Of a stretch of 36,604 nt of DNA, positions 9,661-18,428 are shown piece by piece. A program made the position numbers and the translations under genes. The notes below the pieces were generated by a model. It was not told where the DNA came from. It saw only the letters and a list, made by a program, of their open reading frames with translations, and made no database searches. Position 1 is the stretch's first letter; every line of letters starts with the position of its first letter. The DNA lies in assembly GCA_947074295.1 (NCBI GenBank), contig CAMTPC010000022.1:1-36604 (forward strand). The letters run 5' to 3'. Source of the stretch: an uncultured Bacteroides sp. (GTDB lineage Bacteria > Bacteroidota > Bacteroidia > Bacteroidales > Bacteroidaceae).

Positions 9661-10989
9661 ATGACTATTTTTCGTTCACTGAGACACATTTCGTCGTTAA
9701 ACATCATGGCGAGTCTCTTACTCTTTGTGACAGCGATTGCAGCTGCCATCATCGCCAATTCATCATTGGCTCCTGCTTATCAGCAGTTTTTATCGCACGA
9801 GTTACATCTGCGTATCGGTAGTTTCAACTTATTGTCACACGGAGGGCACAACCTCACGATGCTAGAGTTTATCAATGACGGTCTGATGACCATCTTCTTC
9901 TTGCTCGTAGGTCTCGAAATTAAACGAGAAGTGCTAGTGGGCGAATTATCTTCTTTCCGCAAGGCTATCTTGCCATTTATTGCGGCTTGTGGCGGGATGA
10001 TTCTTCCTGTGCTGATATTTGCCATGATTTGTCATCCCGGTTCGGAAGCCGGTGCTGGTTTGGCCATACCTATGGCTACCGACATTGCCTTCTCGCTGGG
10101 TGTGTTGAGCCTTTTGGGCAAACGAGTTCCCATCGCTCTCAAAATCTTCCTCACGGCTTTTGCTGTGGTCGATGATATCGGTGGTATCTTGGTTATCGCT
10201 ATCTTCTACAGCGGGCATGTGTCTTATGGTTATCTTATCGCAGCTGCAATCTTATTGTTATGCGTTTGGGGCTTTGGGAAGTATGGTGCCAACAACAAAT
10301 TGTTCTATCTAGTGTTTGGTGTCATCATTTGGTATCTATTCCTACAGTCGGGCATTCATAGTACTATTGCTGGTGTATTGTTGGCATTTGTCATTCCAGC
10401 TAAGCCACAACTCAATGTAGGTAAGTATGTGGCACGTATGCGCCGTGTATTGAAGGATTTTCCCGTGTTGCCCGAGCAAGAAAGCATTATCCTCACCAAC
10501 GAACAAATCGCGCAGCTGAAGCGTCTAGAATCAGCTTCAGACCGTGTGATCAGTCCACTGCAATCTTTGGAGGATAACCTTCATGGCTTAGTCAACTACA
10601 TCATCCTTCCACTCTTTGCATTTGTCAATGCCGGTGTAGTTTTCAGCGGTGGCGATGGTGAAGTAGTAGGAGCAGTGACTATTGCTGTTGCAGCTGGTCT
10701 GTTATTTGGTAAGTTCATTGGTATCTACCTTTTCACATGGGGAGCCATCAAGTTTGGCATCGCACCAATGCCTTCGGGTATGAACTGGCACAACTTGGCA
10801 GGTATATGCTTGCTGGGTGGTATCGGCTTTACCGTATCACTCTTCATTGCTAACTTGTCATTTGGTACTAGCAATCTTGAATTGCTCAATCAAGCCAAGT
10901 TCGGTGTATTGTCGGGTACCTTCTTAGCGGGAGTTTTTGGTTTCTTTGTTTTGAACATGGTATTGCCAAAGAAAGCATCCTCCAATTAA
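9661..10989 (+). CDS. nhaA: Na+/H+ antiporter NhaA
   Basis: This 442-residue protein matches NhaA, the sodium/proton antiporter of the inner membrane that expels Na+ at alkaline pH. Key motifs are visible: INDGLMTIFFLLVGLEIKRE (about 71-90), IPMATDIAFSLG with D141 (E. coli D133), and AVVDDIGGI with D171/D172 (E. coli D163/D164), the residues that bind the ion. It is about 50 residues longer than E. coli NhaA; the extra sequence lies in a hydrophilic loop at about 255-305 and in the C-terminal part, as in other Bacteroidota NhaA proteins. It is the second gene of a two-antiporter unit and ends at a strong bidirectional hairpin (11022-11067). Confidence 0.95.
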   Translation: MTIFRSLRHISSLNIMASLLLFVTAIAAAIIANSSLAPAYQQFLSHELHLRIGSFNLLSHGGHNLTMLEFINDGLMTIFFLLVGLEIKREVLVGELSSFRKAILPFIAACGGMILPVLIFAMICHPGSEAGAGLAIPMATDIAFSLGVLSLLGKRVPIALKIFLTAFAVVDDIGGILVIAIFYSGHVSYGYLIAAAILLLCVWGFGKYGANNKLFYLVFGVIIWYLFLQSGIHSTIAGVLLAFVIPAKPQLNVGKYVARMRRVLKDFPVLPEQESIILTNEQIAQLKRLESASDRVISPLQSLEDNLHGLVNYIILPLFAFVNAGVVFSGGDGEVVGAVTIAVAAGLLFGKFIGIYLFTWGAIKFGIAPMPSGMNWHNLAGICLLGGIGFTVSLFIANLSFGTSNLELLNQAKFGVLSGTFLAGVFGFFVLNMVLPKKASSN

Positions 10990-11021
10990 AGTTTTGCTTT
11001 AGCAGAAATATGCATATATAA

Positions 11022-11067
11022 AAGCCACGCGGCTATCGTCCAAATAGGGATGATAGCCGCGTGGCTT
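11022..11067. terminator. Bidirectional terminator between nhaA and the nitroreductase
   Basis: Bases 11022-11037 and 11052-11067 form a perfect 16-bp stem (GCCACGCGGCTATC core) around a 14-base loop, with A residues on the left and T residues on the right. It lies between convergent genes and can serve both strands. Confidence 0.9.
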
Positions 11068-11095
11068 CTTTATAATCAGTCTCATGACTGTCTTA

Positions 11096-11956
11096 TCACA
11101 GTTCGTTGAACACAATGGTTTTCTTATCCATATATTTAGGAAAGCGGTATTTGGGGACGCCCAATGCCATGCCAGCAAACACTTTCCCTTCGATGCCCAA
11201 TATCTGGCTTAGCCGGTCGGCACTACTTTGCGCATCAGCTGCCAGCACAAAGCCTGTATAGAACTGGCCTATACCCAGCGATTCAGCCATTAAAGAGGCA
11301 TTTTGATAGGCTAGATTGGTATCCATTGGCCCGAATCGGCTCTTCTTGGGTGCATGAATGAAAATCAATGCAGTGGCACCTCTCAAGATGCCGTCATAGC
11401 CCTGTTCATAGCCTTTTAGCAGCTTTTTGAAGGCTGGCACATATCTATAAGCATCGGGCATGATGCGCTTTAATAGCGGCTTCAACAGTGGATTCTGCAG
11501 TTTCTGCAGAGCCGATGCAAAAGTGTCAAGCGTGAACTCGGTGATTTCCTTAATCTTTTCGGGTGATGTGACCAGGGTAAAGGCTACCTTCTGCATATTA
11601 GAAGCAGTAGGTGCCCGATGAGCCGCTTCCAATATTCGCATCAACTGCTCGCGTTGTATGGGTTTGGTGGAAAAGGCGCGGGTAGAGCGGCGGTACTTTA
11701 TAAGTAGCTCAACAGCGTCTGGCGCTGGCAGTTCGTTGCGATCTACCTGATGCAGTGTTTCAGCAGGAAAGTCTTGATGGATCAGCGCGTTGGTGGGACA
11801 GATAGCAACGCACTGTCCGCAGGTGATGCAAGTATCAATATCTTCTATAAAAATGCTCTTGTTGCTCTCGTCTTGTCGGAGGATAGCCGATGGACAAACC
11901 TCGGCACAATGCCCGCATTTAATACAGGTCTGGGGGTTAATCTGTATCTTTTCCAT
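11096..11956 (-). CDS. Ferredoxin-fused nitroreductase family protein
   Basis: This 286-residue protein combines an N-terminal bacterial ferredoxin with a C-terminal FMN-dependent nitroreductase domain. The two [4Fe-4S] motifs are complete: C11, C14, C17, C21 and C43, C46, C49, C53. The nitroreductase part begins near residue 80 (KYRRSTRAFSTKPI, the FMN phosphate-binding RRSxR motif) and includes AAHRAPTASNMQ and a GLQ-like ESLGIGQFYTG segment. Such fusions accept electrons from the iron-sulfur clusters and reduce an unknown electrophile in the cytoplasm. I place the start at the internal ATG (MEKIQINPQTC) because the 17 codons upstream read like untranslated sequence and family members begin just before the first CxxC. 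The gene is 120 bp downstream of map on the same strand. Confidence 0.85.
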   Translation of the reverse strand: MEKIQINPQTCIKCGHCAEVCPSAILRQDESNKSIFIEDIDTCITCGQCVAICPTNALIHQDFPAETLHQVDRNELPAPDAVELLIKYRRSTRAFSTKPIQREQLMRILEAAHRAPTASNMQKVAFTLVTSPEKIKEITEFTLDTFASALQKLQNPLLKPLLKRIMPDAYRYVPAFKKLLKGYEQGYDGILRGATALIFIHAPKKSRFGPMDTNLAYQNASLMAESLGIGQFYTGFVLAADAQSSADRLSQILGIEGKVFAGMALGVPKYRFPKYMDKKTIVFNEL

Positions 11957-12076
11957 ATTATTAAGTTGATTATTCGGTTTATAGTGGTTGTAGCTAAAAT
12001 AAAACAAAAACCCTGCGAATGACTATATGCGATAAAACAAAAGCTATATTCGCGGATTTTGTTGAAGGAATATCTA

Positions 12077-12943
12077 TCAATAAGACAGAATCTCGTTTCC
12101 TGTCTCTGTGATCAGAATCATGTTCTCCCATTGTGCCGAAGGCTTATCATCATCGGTATACACCGTCCAACCGTCTTCGTCATCGACATAGACTTCGTGT
12201 GTTCCCATATTGATCATCGGCTCGATGGTGAAGGTCATTCCAGGTACTATCATCATGCCCGTGCCTTTGCGACCGAAGTGTTCTACATTAGGCTCTTCAT
12301 GAAACTTCAGTCCGACGCCATGTCCGCATAGATCGCGCACCACGCTATAGCCATTCTTCTCGGCATGTTGTTGGATTGCTGCACCTACATCCCCCAGGCG
12401 TGCCCATGGTTGTGCGGCAGCCACACCCAGTTCCAGACATTCTTTGGTGACTTGCACCAGTCGGCGTTTCTCTTCGCTCACATCGCCTATCATGAACATG
12501 CGCGAGGCATCCGAAAAATAACCATCAAGTATTGTAGAAACATCCACATTTATGATATCGCCGCTACGCAATATACGTCCTTCGGATGGGATGCCATGAC
12601 ACACCACCTCGTTGATGCTGGTACATACGCTTTTGGGAAAGCCTTCGTAGTTGAGTGGAGCAGGGATAGCGCCATGGTCTGTTGTAAAGTCATAAACCAT
12701 CTTATCTATTTGCGCTGTGGTGATGCCCTCGTGGATATTTGCAGCGATATAGTCGAGCAGGGCGGTATTGATTTTTGCGCTTTTACGGATACCCTCAATC
12801 TGTTCGGGGGTGCGCAACACTTTTCGTGGGGGGAGTTTTATCTTTTCCTTGCGGTAGCGTTGAATCCGTTGTTCAATCTCGTCCGAGTAGGAAGGTGGGG
12901 TGAAACGAGCACCCGAAATTATTTTTTTCATAAGCTCAAGCAT
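12077..12943 (-). CDS. map: Methionine aminopeptidase, type I
   Basis: This enzyme removes the initiator methionine from nascent proteins in the cytoplasm. The five metal ligands are visible in order: Asp in INVDVS, Asp in YFSDASR, His in LCGHGVG, Glu in FTIEPMI and Glu in WENMILITE; the substrate His is in NEVVCHGIP. Against the E. coli enzyme (264 residues) the protein has about 20-25 extra N-terminal residues with a basic, proline-containing segment (about 15-40). Two starts are close together: MLELMKK (12943) and MKKIISG (12931). I give the longer one, but the shorter is equally possible. A good -33/-7 promoter lies just upstream, overlapped by an 11-bp inverted repeat. Confidence 0.93.
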   Translation of the reverse strand: MLELMKKIISGARFTPPSYSDEIEQRIQRYRKEKIKLPPRKVLRTPEQIEGIRKSAKINTALLDYIAANIHEGITTAQIDKMVYDFTTDHGAIPAPLNYEGFPKSVCTSINEVVCHGIPSEGRILRSGDIINVDVSTILDGYFSDASRMFMIGDVSEEKRRLVQVTKECLELGVAAAQPWARLGDVGAAIQQHAEKNGYSVVRDLCGHGVGLKFHEEPNVEHFGRKGTGMMIVPGMTFTIEPMINMGTHEVYVDDEDGWTVYTDDDKPSAQWENMILITETGNEILSY

Positions 12944-12959
12944 AATGTTTCTTTGAATC

Positions 12960-12991
12960 TTCCCACAAAGATACGATAAACTTTGTGGGAA
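12960..12991. repeat. 11-bp perfect inverted repeat over the map promoter
   Basis: TTCCCACAAAG (12960-12970) and CTTTGTGGGAA (12981-12991) are exact inverted copies separated by 10 bp. The left arm covers most of the -7 box. No T-run follows on either strand, which argues against a simple terminator. It may be an operator or a hairpin at the end of the upstream LRR transcript. Confidence 0.7.
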
Positions 12992-12999
12992 CACCCAAA
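12966..12999 (-). promoter_or_regulatory. Promoter of map
   Basis: On the minus strand TTTG (12999-12996) is followed after 22 bp by TATCTTTG (12973-12966). This is one of the best -33/-7 pairs in the window. The -7 box ends 22 bp before the first map start codon. Confidence 0.7.
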
Positions 13000-13014
13000 A
13001 AAGAAGCACTAAAC

Positions 13015-14052
13015 TTAGCGTATCAGTGTGGCATTGCTATCATTGAAAAGATCCTCGCCCAAAGCGTTGAGCTGATTGCCAGTGGCACGTACCCCTGCGA
13101 GACGTGTGCAGCCCATGAATGCACCATAGTCAATGGCATTCATCGATGCTGGCAACACCAGTTCGCCCGCCAGACGGCTACAATTGCTGAAACAACGTTC
13201 GCCTATCACCTTCAGGCCTTGTGGCAGGCTGACATGTAGCAGATACTTCTTGTGCGAGAAAGTGAATGGTGGGATCACCGTGGCAGTGGTGTTTTGCATA
13301 TCGATCGTCACCAGATTGGGCATATAGTCGCGTATCAGCTTAAAATCATTGCCATCCATCTTGCCTGTCACTGTCATGAAGTTGATATCTTTCGGGTGAA
13401 GCCCCATACGTTGAATTTCCGCTTCGAGCGAGCTATCAGCAGCCACATCGATGGTAGCCGTGCAAGGTTCGCTTTCCATGAATACAAACTCCTCCCAGCG
13501 TGGTTTCTGGCGATATTTGTCGCTGCTACCCTTTGGTACAAAGATGGCTGTTATTGTGTCGTTCAGCGCGCCCGGCTGTAGGTGTGGGGCTGCTGCTTTG
13601 TCTATCTGGCAGATTTCGAGGGCTGTACAGTCCAGGAAAGCATTATCTTCAATGTTGCGCACCTTTGATGGTAAGATCACTTTCTTCAGTGTTTTCTTGC
13701 CAACAGGCTTTCCGTTTTCTATCTTGCAGAAAGCGTAGGGTGGAATGTTTCCAGCCATATATACGTAAAACTTATCGGGATGTGTAGCTCCCTTGCCCGC
13801 ATACGATTTGATGTTGACATCAGATAGATCGAGAACCTCCAATCGAATAAACTCGTCACGCAAATGCATGAAGTCTTGTGCATTGATACTACCCGTCAAT
13901 TTGAGGTGTGTGATTTCGTTTGCCTCCTCCTCAGTCAGCTGAGTGATTAGTGTGCCAGGTTTTACAACCTGATACTCTTTGTTTACGTTTTGTGCATTTA
14001 AGCCAAAAGTTGCAAATTGTAAGAGGATAAGAAAAAAAAGCGTTGTTTTCAT
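13015..14052 (-). CDS. Secreted leucine-rich-repeat (BspA-type) protein
   Basis: This 345-residue protein has a signal peptide (about 1-20) and BspA-like LRR_5 repeats: KKVILPSKVRNIEDNAFLDC near 130-150, and near 260-320 HVSLPQGLKVIGERCFSNC and ELVLPASMNAIDYGAFMGC. Proteins of this type in Bacteroidota are periplasmic or surface proteins that bind host or bacterial proteins. Two longer segments look like copies of one another: ITHLKLTGSINAQDFMHLRD (about 47-66) and FMTVTGKMDGNDFKLIRD (about 225-243), each followed by a strand ending in a short loop. So the protein is probably a two-module duplication. No sorting signal or lipobox is seen. It has its own -7 element and ends just before the map promoter. 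Confidence 0.75.
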   Translation of the reverse strand: MKTTLFFLILLQFATFGLNAQNVNKEYQVVKPGTLITQLTEEEANEITHLKLTGSINAQDFMHLRDEFIRLEVLDLSDVNIKSYAGKGATHPDKFYVYMAGNIPPYAFCKIENGKPVGKKTLKKVILPSKVRNIEDNAFLDCTALEICQIDKAAAPHLQPGALNDTITAIFVPKGSSDKYRQKPRWEEFVFMESEPCTATIDVAADSSLEAEIQRMGLHPKDINFMTVTGKMDGNDFKLIRDYMPNLVTIDMQNTTATVIPPFTFSHKKYLLHVSLPQGLKVIGERCFSNCSRLAGELVLPASMNAIDYGAFMGCTRLAGVRATGNQLNALGEDLFNDSNATLIR

Positions 14053-14075
14053 CGTTTTTTAATAGTTGTATTAGA

Positions 14076-14083
14076 CAAATATA
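14076..14083 (-). promoter_or_regulatory. -7 element for the LRR gene
   Basis: The minus strand reads TATATTTG, a perfect -7 element 24 bp before the LRR start codon. No TTTG lies at the expected upstream spacing. Confidence 0.55.
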
Positions 14084-14108
14084 TACGAATTTCGTTCGAG
14101 AATGCTTA

Positions 14109-14136
14109 TTGTTTCCAATATTAAAACTTATTTTTG
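14109..14136 (+). promoter_or_regulatory. Promoter of the first CPBP gene
   Basis: TTG (14109-14111) and TATTTTTG (14129-14136) are 17 bp apart, and the -7 box is 32 bp before the ATG. It forms a divergent promoter pair with the LRR gene in a 116-bp gap. Confidence 0.5.
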
Positions 14137-14168
14137 CAGCACTATTATATAATTAACACTTAATAAAT

Positions 14169-15077
14169 ATGATCGTTGATGCTACTATAAATTCCAAAAA
14201 GTATAAGATTCCTGCTATTTGGAGTATTCCTATTTATCTAGTTCTTATTTATGGAGTTCTCTTTTGCTTTCATGAAGTAGCATATACCTACTTCCGCAAT
14301 TTATATGGCCTGACACTTTTTTCTCCTGCTCTCATCGTTATGGCAGTGTTAATCTGCACTGTTTTCATGATGTGCGTAGTTGACCGTAAACCTTTTCTGG
14401 ATCTGGGCTTTGCTTGGAAAGGATACCAGAAAGATGTTTTCTTAGGATTTCTCACTGCTCTTTTCTTGTTAGGAGTTGGTATGGCTATCTGTCTGTTAAC
14501 GAATAGTGTAGAAATTGTTTCTGTTGAGTGGCATCCAGGTGAACTTTCTTTGTATTTTTTATTTTTCATCCTGGTCGCTTTTACCGAAGAGATCGTCTTT
14601 CGTGGGTATATTCTCCGCAGAATGCTTGACACGCGCATGAATCATTGGTGCTCACTTCTGATTTCCTCTTTACTTTTTGCAACTATACATATTTCAAACG
14701 ATGGTTTTAATTGGTTGGCTTTTATCAGCCTTTTAATGGCGGGAGTTATGCTTGGTGTATCTTATATTTATACGCGAAACCTATGGTTTCCTATCTCATT
14801 GCATCTTTTCTGGAATTGGATTCAAGGTCCCATTTTGGGCTTCGAGGTAAGTGGCATAATGCTCGATGGTTCGCTAATCAAACAAATGCGACCTGTGGAT
14901 AATCTTATTAATGGCGGTGCATTTGGTTTCGAAGGCTCATTGCTTTGCATCATTTTAATAGTAATTGCCACATTTATGATAGGCTATTATTACAGAATGC
15001 AAAGAGATACACAGGCCGAAATAGAGAATACGTTGACATTACTTGAAAAAGAAGTGGATGAGGAATCGTCCAATTAA
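14169..15077 (+). CDS. CPBP family intramembrane metalloprotease (first copy)
   Basis: This 302-residue protein has about eight membrane segments and the CPBP (CAAX protease/bacteriocin-processing, Rce1-like) motifs: E140-E141 with R145 in EEIVFRGYILRR, H174 in FATIHIS, and H212 with N216 in HLFWNWIQG. These residues form the glutamate/histidine active site of the intramembrane endopeptidases. In eukaryotes the family processes prenylated CAAX proteins; in bacteria members act in bacteriocin immunity or membrane protein processing, usually with unknown substrate. The C-terminus is a short charged cytoplasmic tail. A close paralog follows 110 bp downstream, and the shared pattern implies a tandem duplication. 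Confidence 0.9.
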   Translation: MIVDATINSKKYKIPAIWSIPIYLVLIYGVLFCFHEVAYTYFRNLYGLTLFSPALIVMAVLICTVFMMCVVDRKPFLDLGFAWKGYQKDVFLGFLTALFLLGVGMAICLLTNSVEIVSVEWHPGELSLYFLFFILVAFTEEIVFRGYILRRMLDTRMNHWCSLLISSLLFATIHISNDGFNWLAFISLLMAGVMLGVSYIYTRNLWFPISLHLFWNWIQGPILGFEVSGIMLDGSLIKQMRPVDNLINGGAFGFEGSLLCIILIVIATFMIGYYYRMQRDTQAEIENTLTLLEKEVDEESSN

Positions 15078-15187
15078 TAATAATAAAGGCTATTAAATCA
15101 ATATAGAGGTGTTTAGTAGGTACGTTTCGTTGGAATAGCACGATTTGATCCTTATTGACACTTGTATATTACAATCATTTATCAAAC

Positions 15188-16123
15188 ATGAATAGCAGCT
15201 TGATCGCTAATCAAAAGCCGTACAATCTTTCGGCTTTCTGGAGTATCTTGATTTATTTGCTTGCCTTCTTTATCATGCTTTCTATATTTGGGGGAATATA
15301 TAGTGTGATAGGTGGCTCGGATATGGGAACTCTGAATAACATTCTAGTCAATCAGATATTGATGACTAGCAGTGTGTTGGTCATCACCATCTTTGCGATG
15401 CGTGTGATCGATAATAAGCCATGGCGCGTTTTGGGATATGCATGGCAAGACGGATGGATTAATATCGTACTAGGATTTCTCATCGCATTTCTGGTGATGA
15501 CTACTGGGTTAGTCATTTGTACATTGACCAACTCTATCGAAATCAGTTCTATACAGTTTAATCCAGGAGGCTTATCCTTGAGTTTCATAACCTTTGTCAT
15601 GGTTGCTTTCAATGAAGAGTTGATGTTTCGTGGCTACATCTTACGACGCTTGCTCGATACACGCCTCAATAAGTGGTGTGCTTTGTTCATATCATCCCTT
15701 CTTTTTGCGGGTATGCACGCCATCAACCCAAATTTCGGATGGCTCCCCTTTATAAACCTCATTATTGCTGGGGGCATGTTGGGCGTATCCTATTTGTACA
15801 CACGCAATCTTTGGTATCCCATGGCACTCCATCTCTTTTGGAACTGGCTTCAGGGGCCTGTATTTGGTTTTGAAGTTAGTGGTTTGGAGTCTTTCAATAC
15901 TATCATCACCCAAGTGCGTCCTGTAAATAATCTTCTTAACGGTGGTTCTTTCGGGTTCGAAGGCTCTTTGCTCTGTACTATCCTGATGTTGTTAGCGACA
16001 ACCGGAATAGGCTACTATTTCAAGCAGAAGAAAGAATTCAGTCGTGAGCTGGATTTGATGCTCGAAGCGATTGATGGAGAGCATCAAGAAGAGAACGTGA
16101 AAAGTGATGAATTGTCGCTTTAG
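15188..16123 (+). CDS. CPBP family intramembrane metalloprotease (second copy)
   Basis: This 311-residue paralog of the preceding gene shares long blocks with it: FRGYILRR.LDTR.N.WC, SLLFA, LGVSY.YTRNLW and the G(A/S)FGFEGSLLC segment near the C-terminus. Active-site residues are kept: E143-E144, R148, H177 and H215, with the Asn four residues on. A longer reading frame opens at a TTG at 15155, but I chose the ATG at 15188 (MNSSLIANQ), which aligns with the N-terminus of the first copy. I see no convincing promoter in the 110-bp gap, so it may be read through from the first copy. It ends at a very strong bidirectional hairpin. Substrate unknown. Confidence 0.9.
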   Translation: MNSSLIANQKPYNLSAFWSILIYLLAFFIMLSIFGGIYSVIGGSDMGTLNNILVNQILMTSSVLVITIFAMRVIDNKPWRVLGYAWQDGWINIVLGFLIAFLVMTTGLVICTLTNSIEISSIQFNPGGLSLSFITFVMVAFNEELMFRGYILRRLLDTRLNKWCALFISSLLFAGMHAINPNFGWLPFINLIIAGGMLGVSYLYTRNLWYPMALHLFWNWLQGPVFGFEVSGLESFNTIITQVRPVNNLLNGGSFGFEGSLLCTILMLLATTGIGYYFKQKKEFSRELDLMLEAIDGEHQEENVKSDELSL

Positions 16124-16139
16124 CATTTGCCGACACATA

Positions 16140-16191
16140 AAAACCGAAGAAGTCCTTGCTATTATTATGGCAAGGACTTCTTCGGTTTTTA
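16140..16191. terminator. Bidirectional terminator between the CPBP pair and tex
   Basis: Bases 16140-16160 and 16171-16191 form a perfect 21-bp stem with a 10-base loop, A-run on one side and T-run on the other. It lies between convergent genes and can terminate both. Confidence 0.93.
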
Positions 16192-16266
16192 GTTGATTCA
16201 TATCTTCACTAGCGAATCCATTGAGGAGCGTTGCAATGTGCTCCTCTTCTTAAAGTAAAGCTTTAC

Positions 16267-18399
16267 TTAATCTTGGATAACGCCTTTCATTGTAAGCTGT
16301 ATACGTTTTCTGTCTCTATCGATGCTCATCACCTGTACGCGCACTTGCTGATGAATCGAAACCACTTCTGATGGGTCCGAGATGAAGCGGTCGGCCATCT
16401 GTGATAGGTGTACCAACCCATTCTCTTTGATGCCTATATCCACGAAGGCGCCAAAGTTAGTGATGTTGCCCACAATGCCTGGTAGCTCCATGCCTTCGCG
16501 CAGATCATCAATGGTGCGTACGTTTCTGTCAAACTCGAACACCTTGATAGCCTTACGTGGATCTCGTCCGGGCTTCTCCAACTCCTGCATGATATCCTTT
16601 AATGTAGGAAGACCTACCGTGTCCGTGATATAGCGATTGATGTCAATCTTCTGTCTCAATTCTTTATCAGCTATCAGGTCGGCAACACTGCATCCCAGAT
16701 CCTTTGCCATACGTTCCACGATGTGATAACTCTCTGGGTGAACCGCAGTGTTGTCCAGCGGATTCGTTGCACTAGGTATGCGTAGGAAGCCGGCACTCTG
16801 CTCGAAAGCTTTAGCCCCCATGCGTGCCACTTTCAGCAATTCCTTTCTTGAGGCAAAAGCACCATTGTCTGCTCGATAGTTCACGATGTTTTGGGCCAGT
16901 TGTGGTCCTAGCCCCGATATATACGTCAACAAATGGCTGCTAGCAGTATTTAGGTTCACACCCACCGAGTTCACACAGTTCTCTACCGTTTGGTCCAGCG
17001 CCTTCTTCAGTTTAGGCTGATCCACATCATGTTGGTACTGCCCCACACCGATCGATTTAGCATCTATCTTCACCAATTCGGCTAGCGGGTCCATCAGTCT
17101 GCGACCTATTGACACTGCGCCACGCACTGTCACGTCATATTCAGGGAACTCATCGCGGGCTATTTTTGATGCCGAGTAGATAGAAGCGCCCTGTTCGCTC
17201 ACCACAAACACCTGCACTTGGCGGTCAAAGGCTTGGCTCGTCACGAAATATTCCGTTTCTCGGCTTGCTGTGCCGTTGCCTATCGCGATGGCCTCAATAT
17301 TATAGGCTTCCACCATCTTGCGCAGTTTGGCAGATGCTTCTTTTATCTTATCCACAGGTGGGTGAGGGTAGATATTCTCATTGTGCAGCAGGTTGCCCTG
17401 TGCATCCAGGCACACCACCTTGCATCCCGTGCGAAACCCCGGGTCGATAGCCAAAACACGCTTCTGTCCCAGAGGCGATGCCAATAACAGCTGGCGTAGG
17501 TTCTCCGCAAAAACACGGATAGCTTCATCATCGGCCTTCTCCTTGCTGATCCCTGCAAACTCGGTCTCGATGGATGGTTTCAGCAGTCGTTTGTAGCCAT
17601 CCTTCACTGCTTCGGCTATTTGTTGGGCACAGTCACCACGGCTACGCACGAACTGGCGGTCCAGGCGGTCCAGGCACACCTCGTCATCGGGCGATAGCGT
17701 CACCTTTACCAATCCTTCGGCCTCGGCGCGGCGTATTGCCAATAAGCGATGCGAAGTGCAACGTTTCAGCGGTTCCGAGAAGTCGAAATAGTCACGATAC
17801 TTGGCTGCTTCCTCCTCTTTTCCCTTCACCACCTTAACGCTGATCACTGCCTCGCGGCTAAACTGGGTACGCACAGTGTGTCGAGCCCTCTCGTCCTCGT
17901 TCACCATCTCGGCTATGATGTCGCGGGCACCTTTCAGTGCATCTTCCTCGTCTTTCACGTCTCCTTTCACAAAGCTGTCTACTTTGCGATCAAAATCGCG
18001 GTCATTTTGCATCATCAGCCATAGTGCCAGAGGCTCCAGACCTTTTTGGCGAGCTGCTTCGGCACGTGTCTTGCGTTTCGGCTTGTAGGGCAGATAGATA
18101 TCTTCCAGCTCCGTAGCGTCCCAAGAGTCATTGATGCGTTTCTCCAACTCGGGTGTCAGCTTCTCTTGCTCCGCTATGGTTTTTAGTATAGTCTCCTTGC
18201 GTTTAGCTATTTCGGTAAGCTTATCCCAATTCGTCTTTATCGCTTCTATTTGTACCTCATCAAGTCCGCCTGTTGCCTCCTTGCGATAGCGGCTGATGAA
18301 AGGAATAGTTGCCCCGTCTCCTAAGAGTTTCAATACGCTGGTCACCTGCGTGGGGCGAAGTCCGGTGGCCGTTGCGATCAATTTATCAATTATTTCCAT
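16267..18399 (-). CDS. tex: Tex-family RNA-binding transcription accessory protein
   Basis: This protein of about 710 residues has the Tex architecture: an N-terminal helical Tex domain (about 1-190), a YqgF/RNase H-like domain with VLAIDPGFRTGCKV (about 320), tandem helix-hairpin-helix motifs (LNTASSHLL, ISGLGPQLAQNIV, about 490-560), and a C-terminal S1 RNA-binding domain (about 640-705, GIVGNITNFGAFVDIG). Tex binds nucleic acid and is linked to transcription and RNA turnover; in several pathogens it affects virulence gene expression. It acts in the cytoplasm. I chose the ATG giving MEIIDKLIA; eight codons further upstream belong to the promoter region. A TACATTTG element lies at 18421-18428. 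It stands alone between two terminators or promoters. Confidence 0.95.
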   Translation of the reverse strand: MEIIDKLIATATGLRPTQVTSVLKLLGDGATIPFISRYRKEATGGLDEVQIEAIKTNWDKLTEIAKRKETILKTIAEQEKLTPELEKRINDSWDATELEDIYLPYKPKRKTRAEAARQKGLEPLALWLMMQNDRDFDRKVDSFVKGDVKDEEDALKGARDIIAEMVNEDERARHTVRTQFSREAVISVKVVKGKEEEAAKYRDYFDFSEPLKRCTSHRLLAIRRAEAEGLVKVTLSPDDEVCLDRLDRQFVRSRGDCAQQIAEAVKDGYKRLLKPSIETEFAGISKEKADDEAIRVFAENLRQLLLASPLGQKRVLAIDPGFRTGCKVVCLDAQGNLLHNENIYPHPPVDKIKEASAKLRKMVEAYNIEAIAIGNGTASRETEYFVTSQAFDRQVQVFVVSEQGASIYSASKIARDEFPEYDVTVRGAVSIGRRLMDPLAELVKIDAKSIGVGQYQHDVDQPKLKKALDQTVENCVNSVGVNLNTASSHLLTYISGLGPQLAQNIVNYRADNGAFASRKELLKVARMGAKAFEQSAGFLRIPSATNPLDNTAVHPESYHIVERMAKDLGCSVADLIADKELRQKIDINRYITDTVGLPTLKDIMQELEKPGRDPRKAIKVFEFDRNVRTIDDLREGMELPGIVGNITNFGAFVDIGIKENGLVHLSQMADRFISDPSEVVSIHQQVRVQVMSIDRDRKRIQLTMKGVIQD

Positions 18400-18420
18400 G
18401 ATATTTGTTCTAATAAGCAA

Positions 18421-18428
18421 CAAATGTA
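18421..18428 (-). promoter_or_regulatory. -7 element for tex
   Basis: The minus strand reads TACATTTG, a consensus -7 element 22 bp upstream of the tex ATG. It also supports choosing the ATG at 18399 over the upstream in-frame start at 18423. No -33 element was found. Confidence 0.55.

Noticed and set aside
12365..12979. 204-residue open frame opposite map
   Set aside because: It lies entirely antisense to the well-supported methionine aminopeptidase, is Cys/His-rich in a random way and has no promoter.
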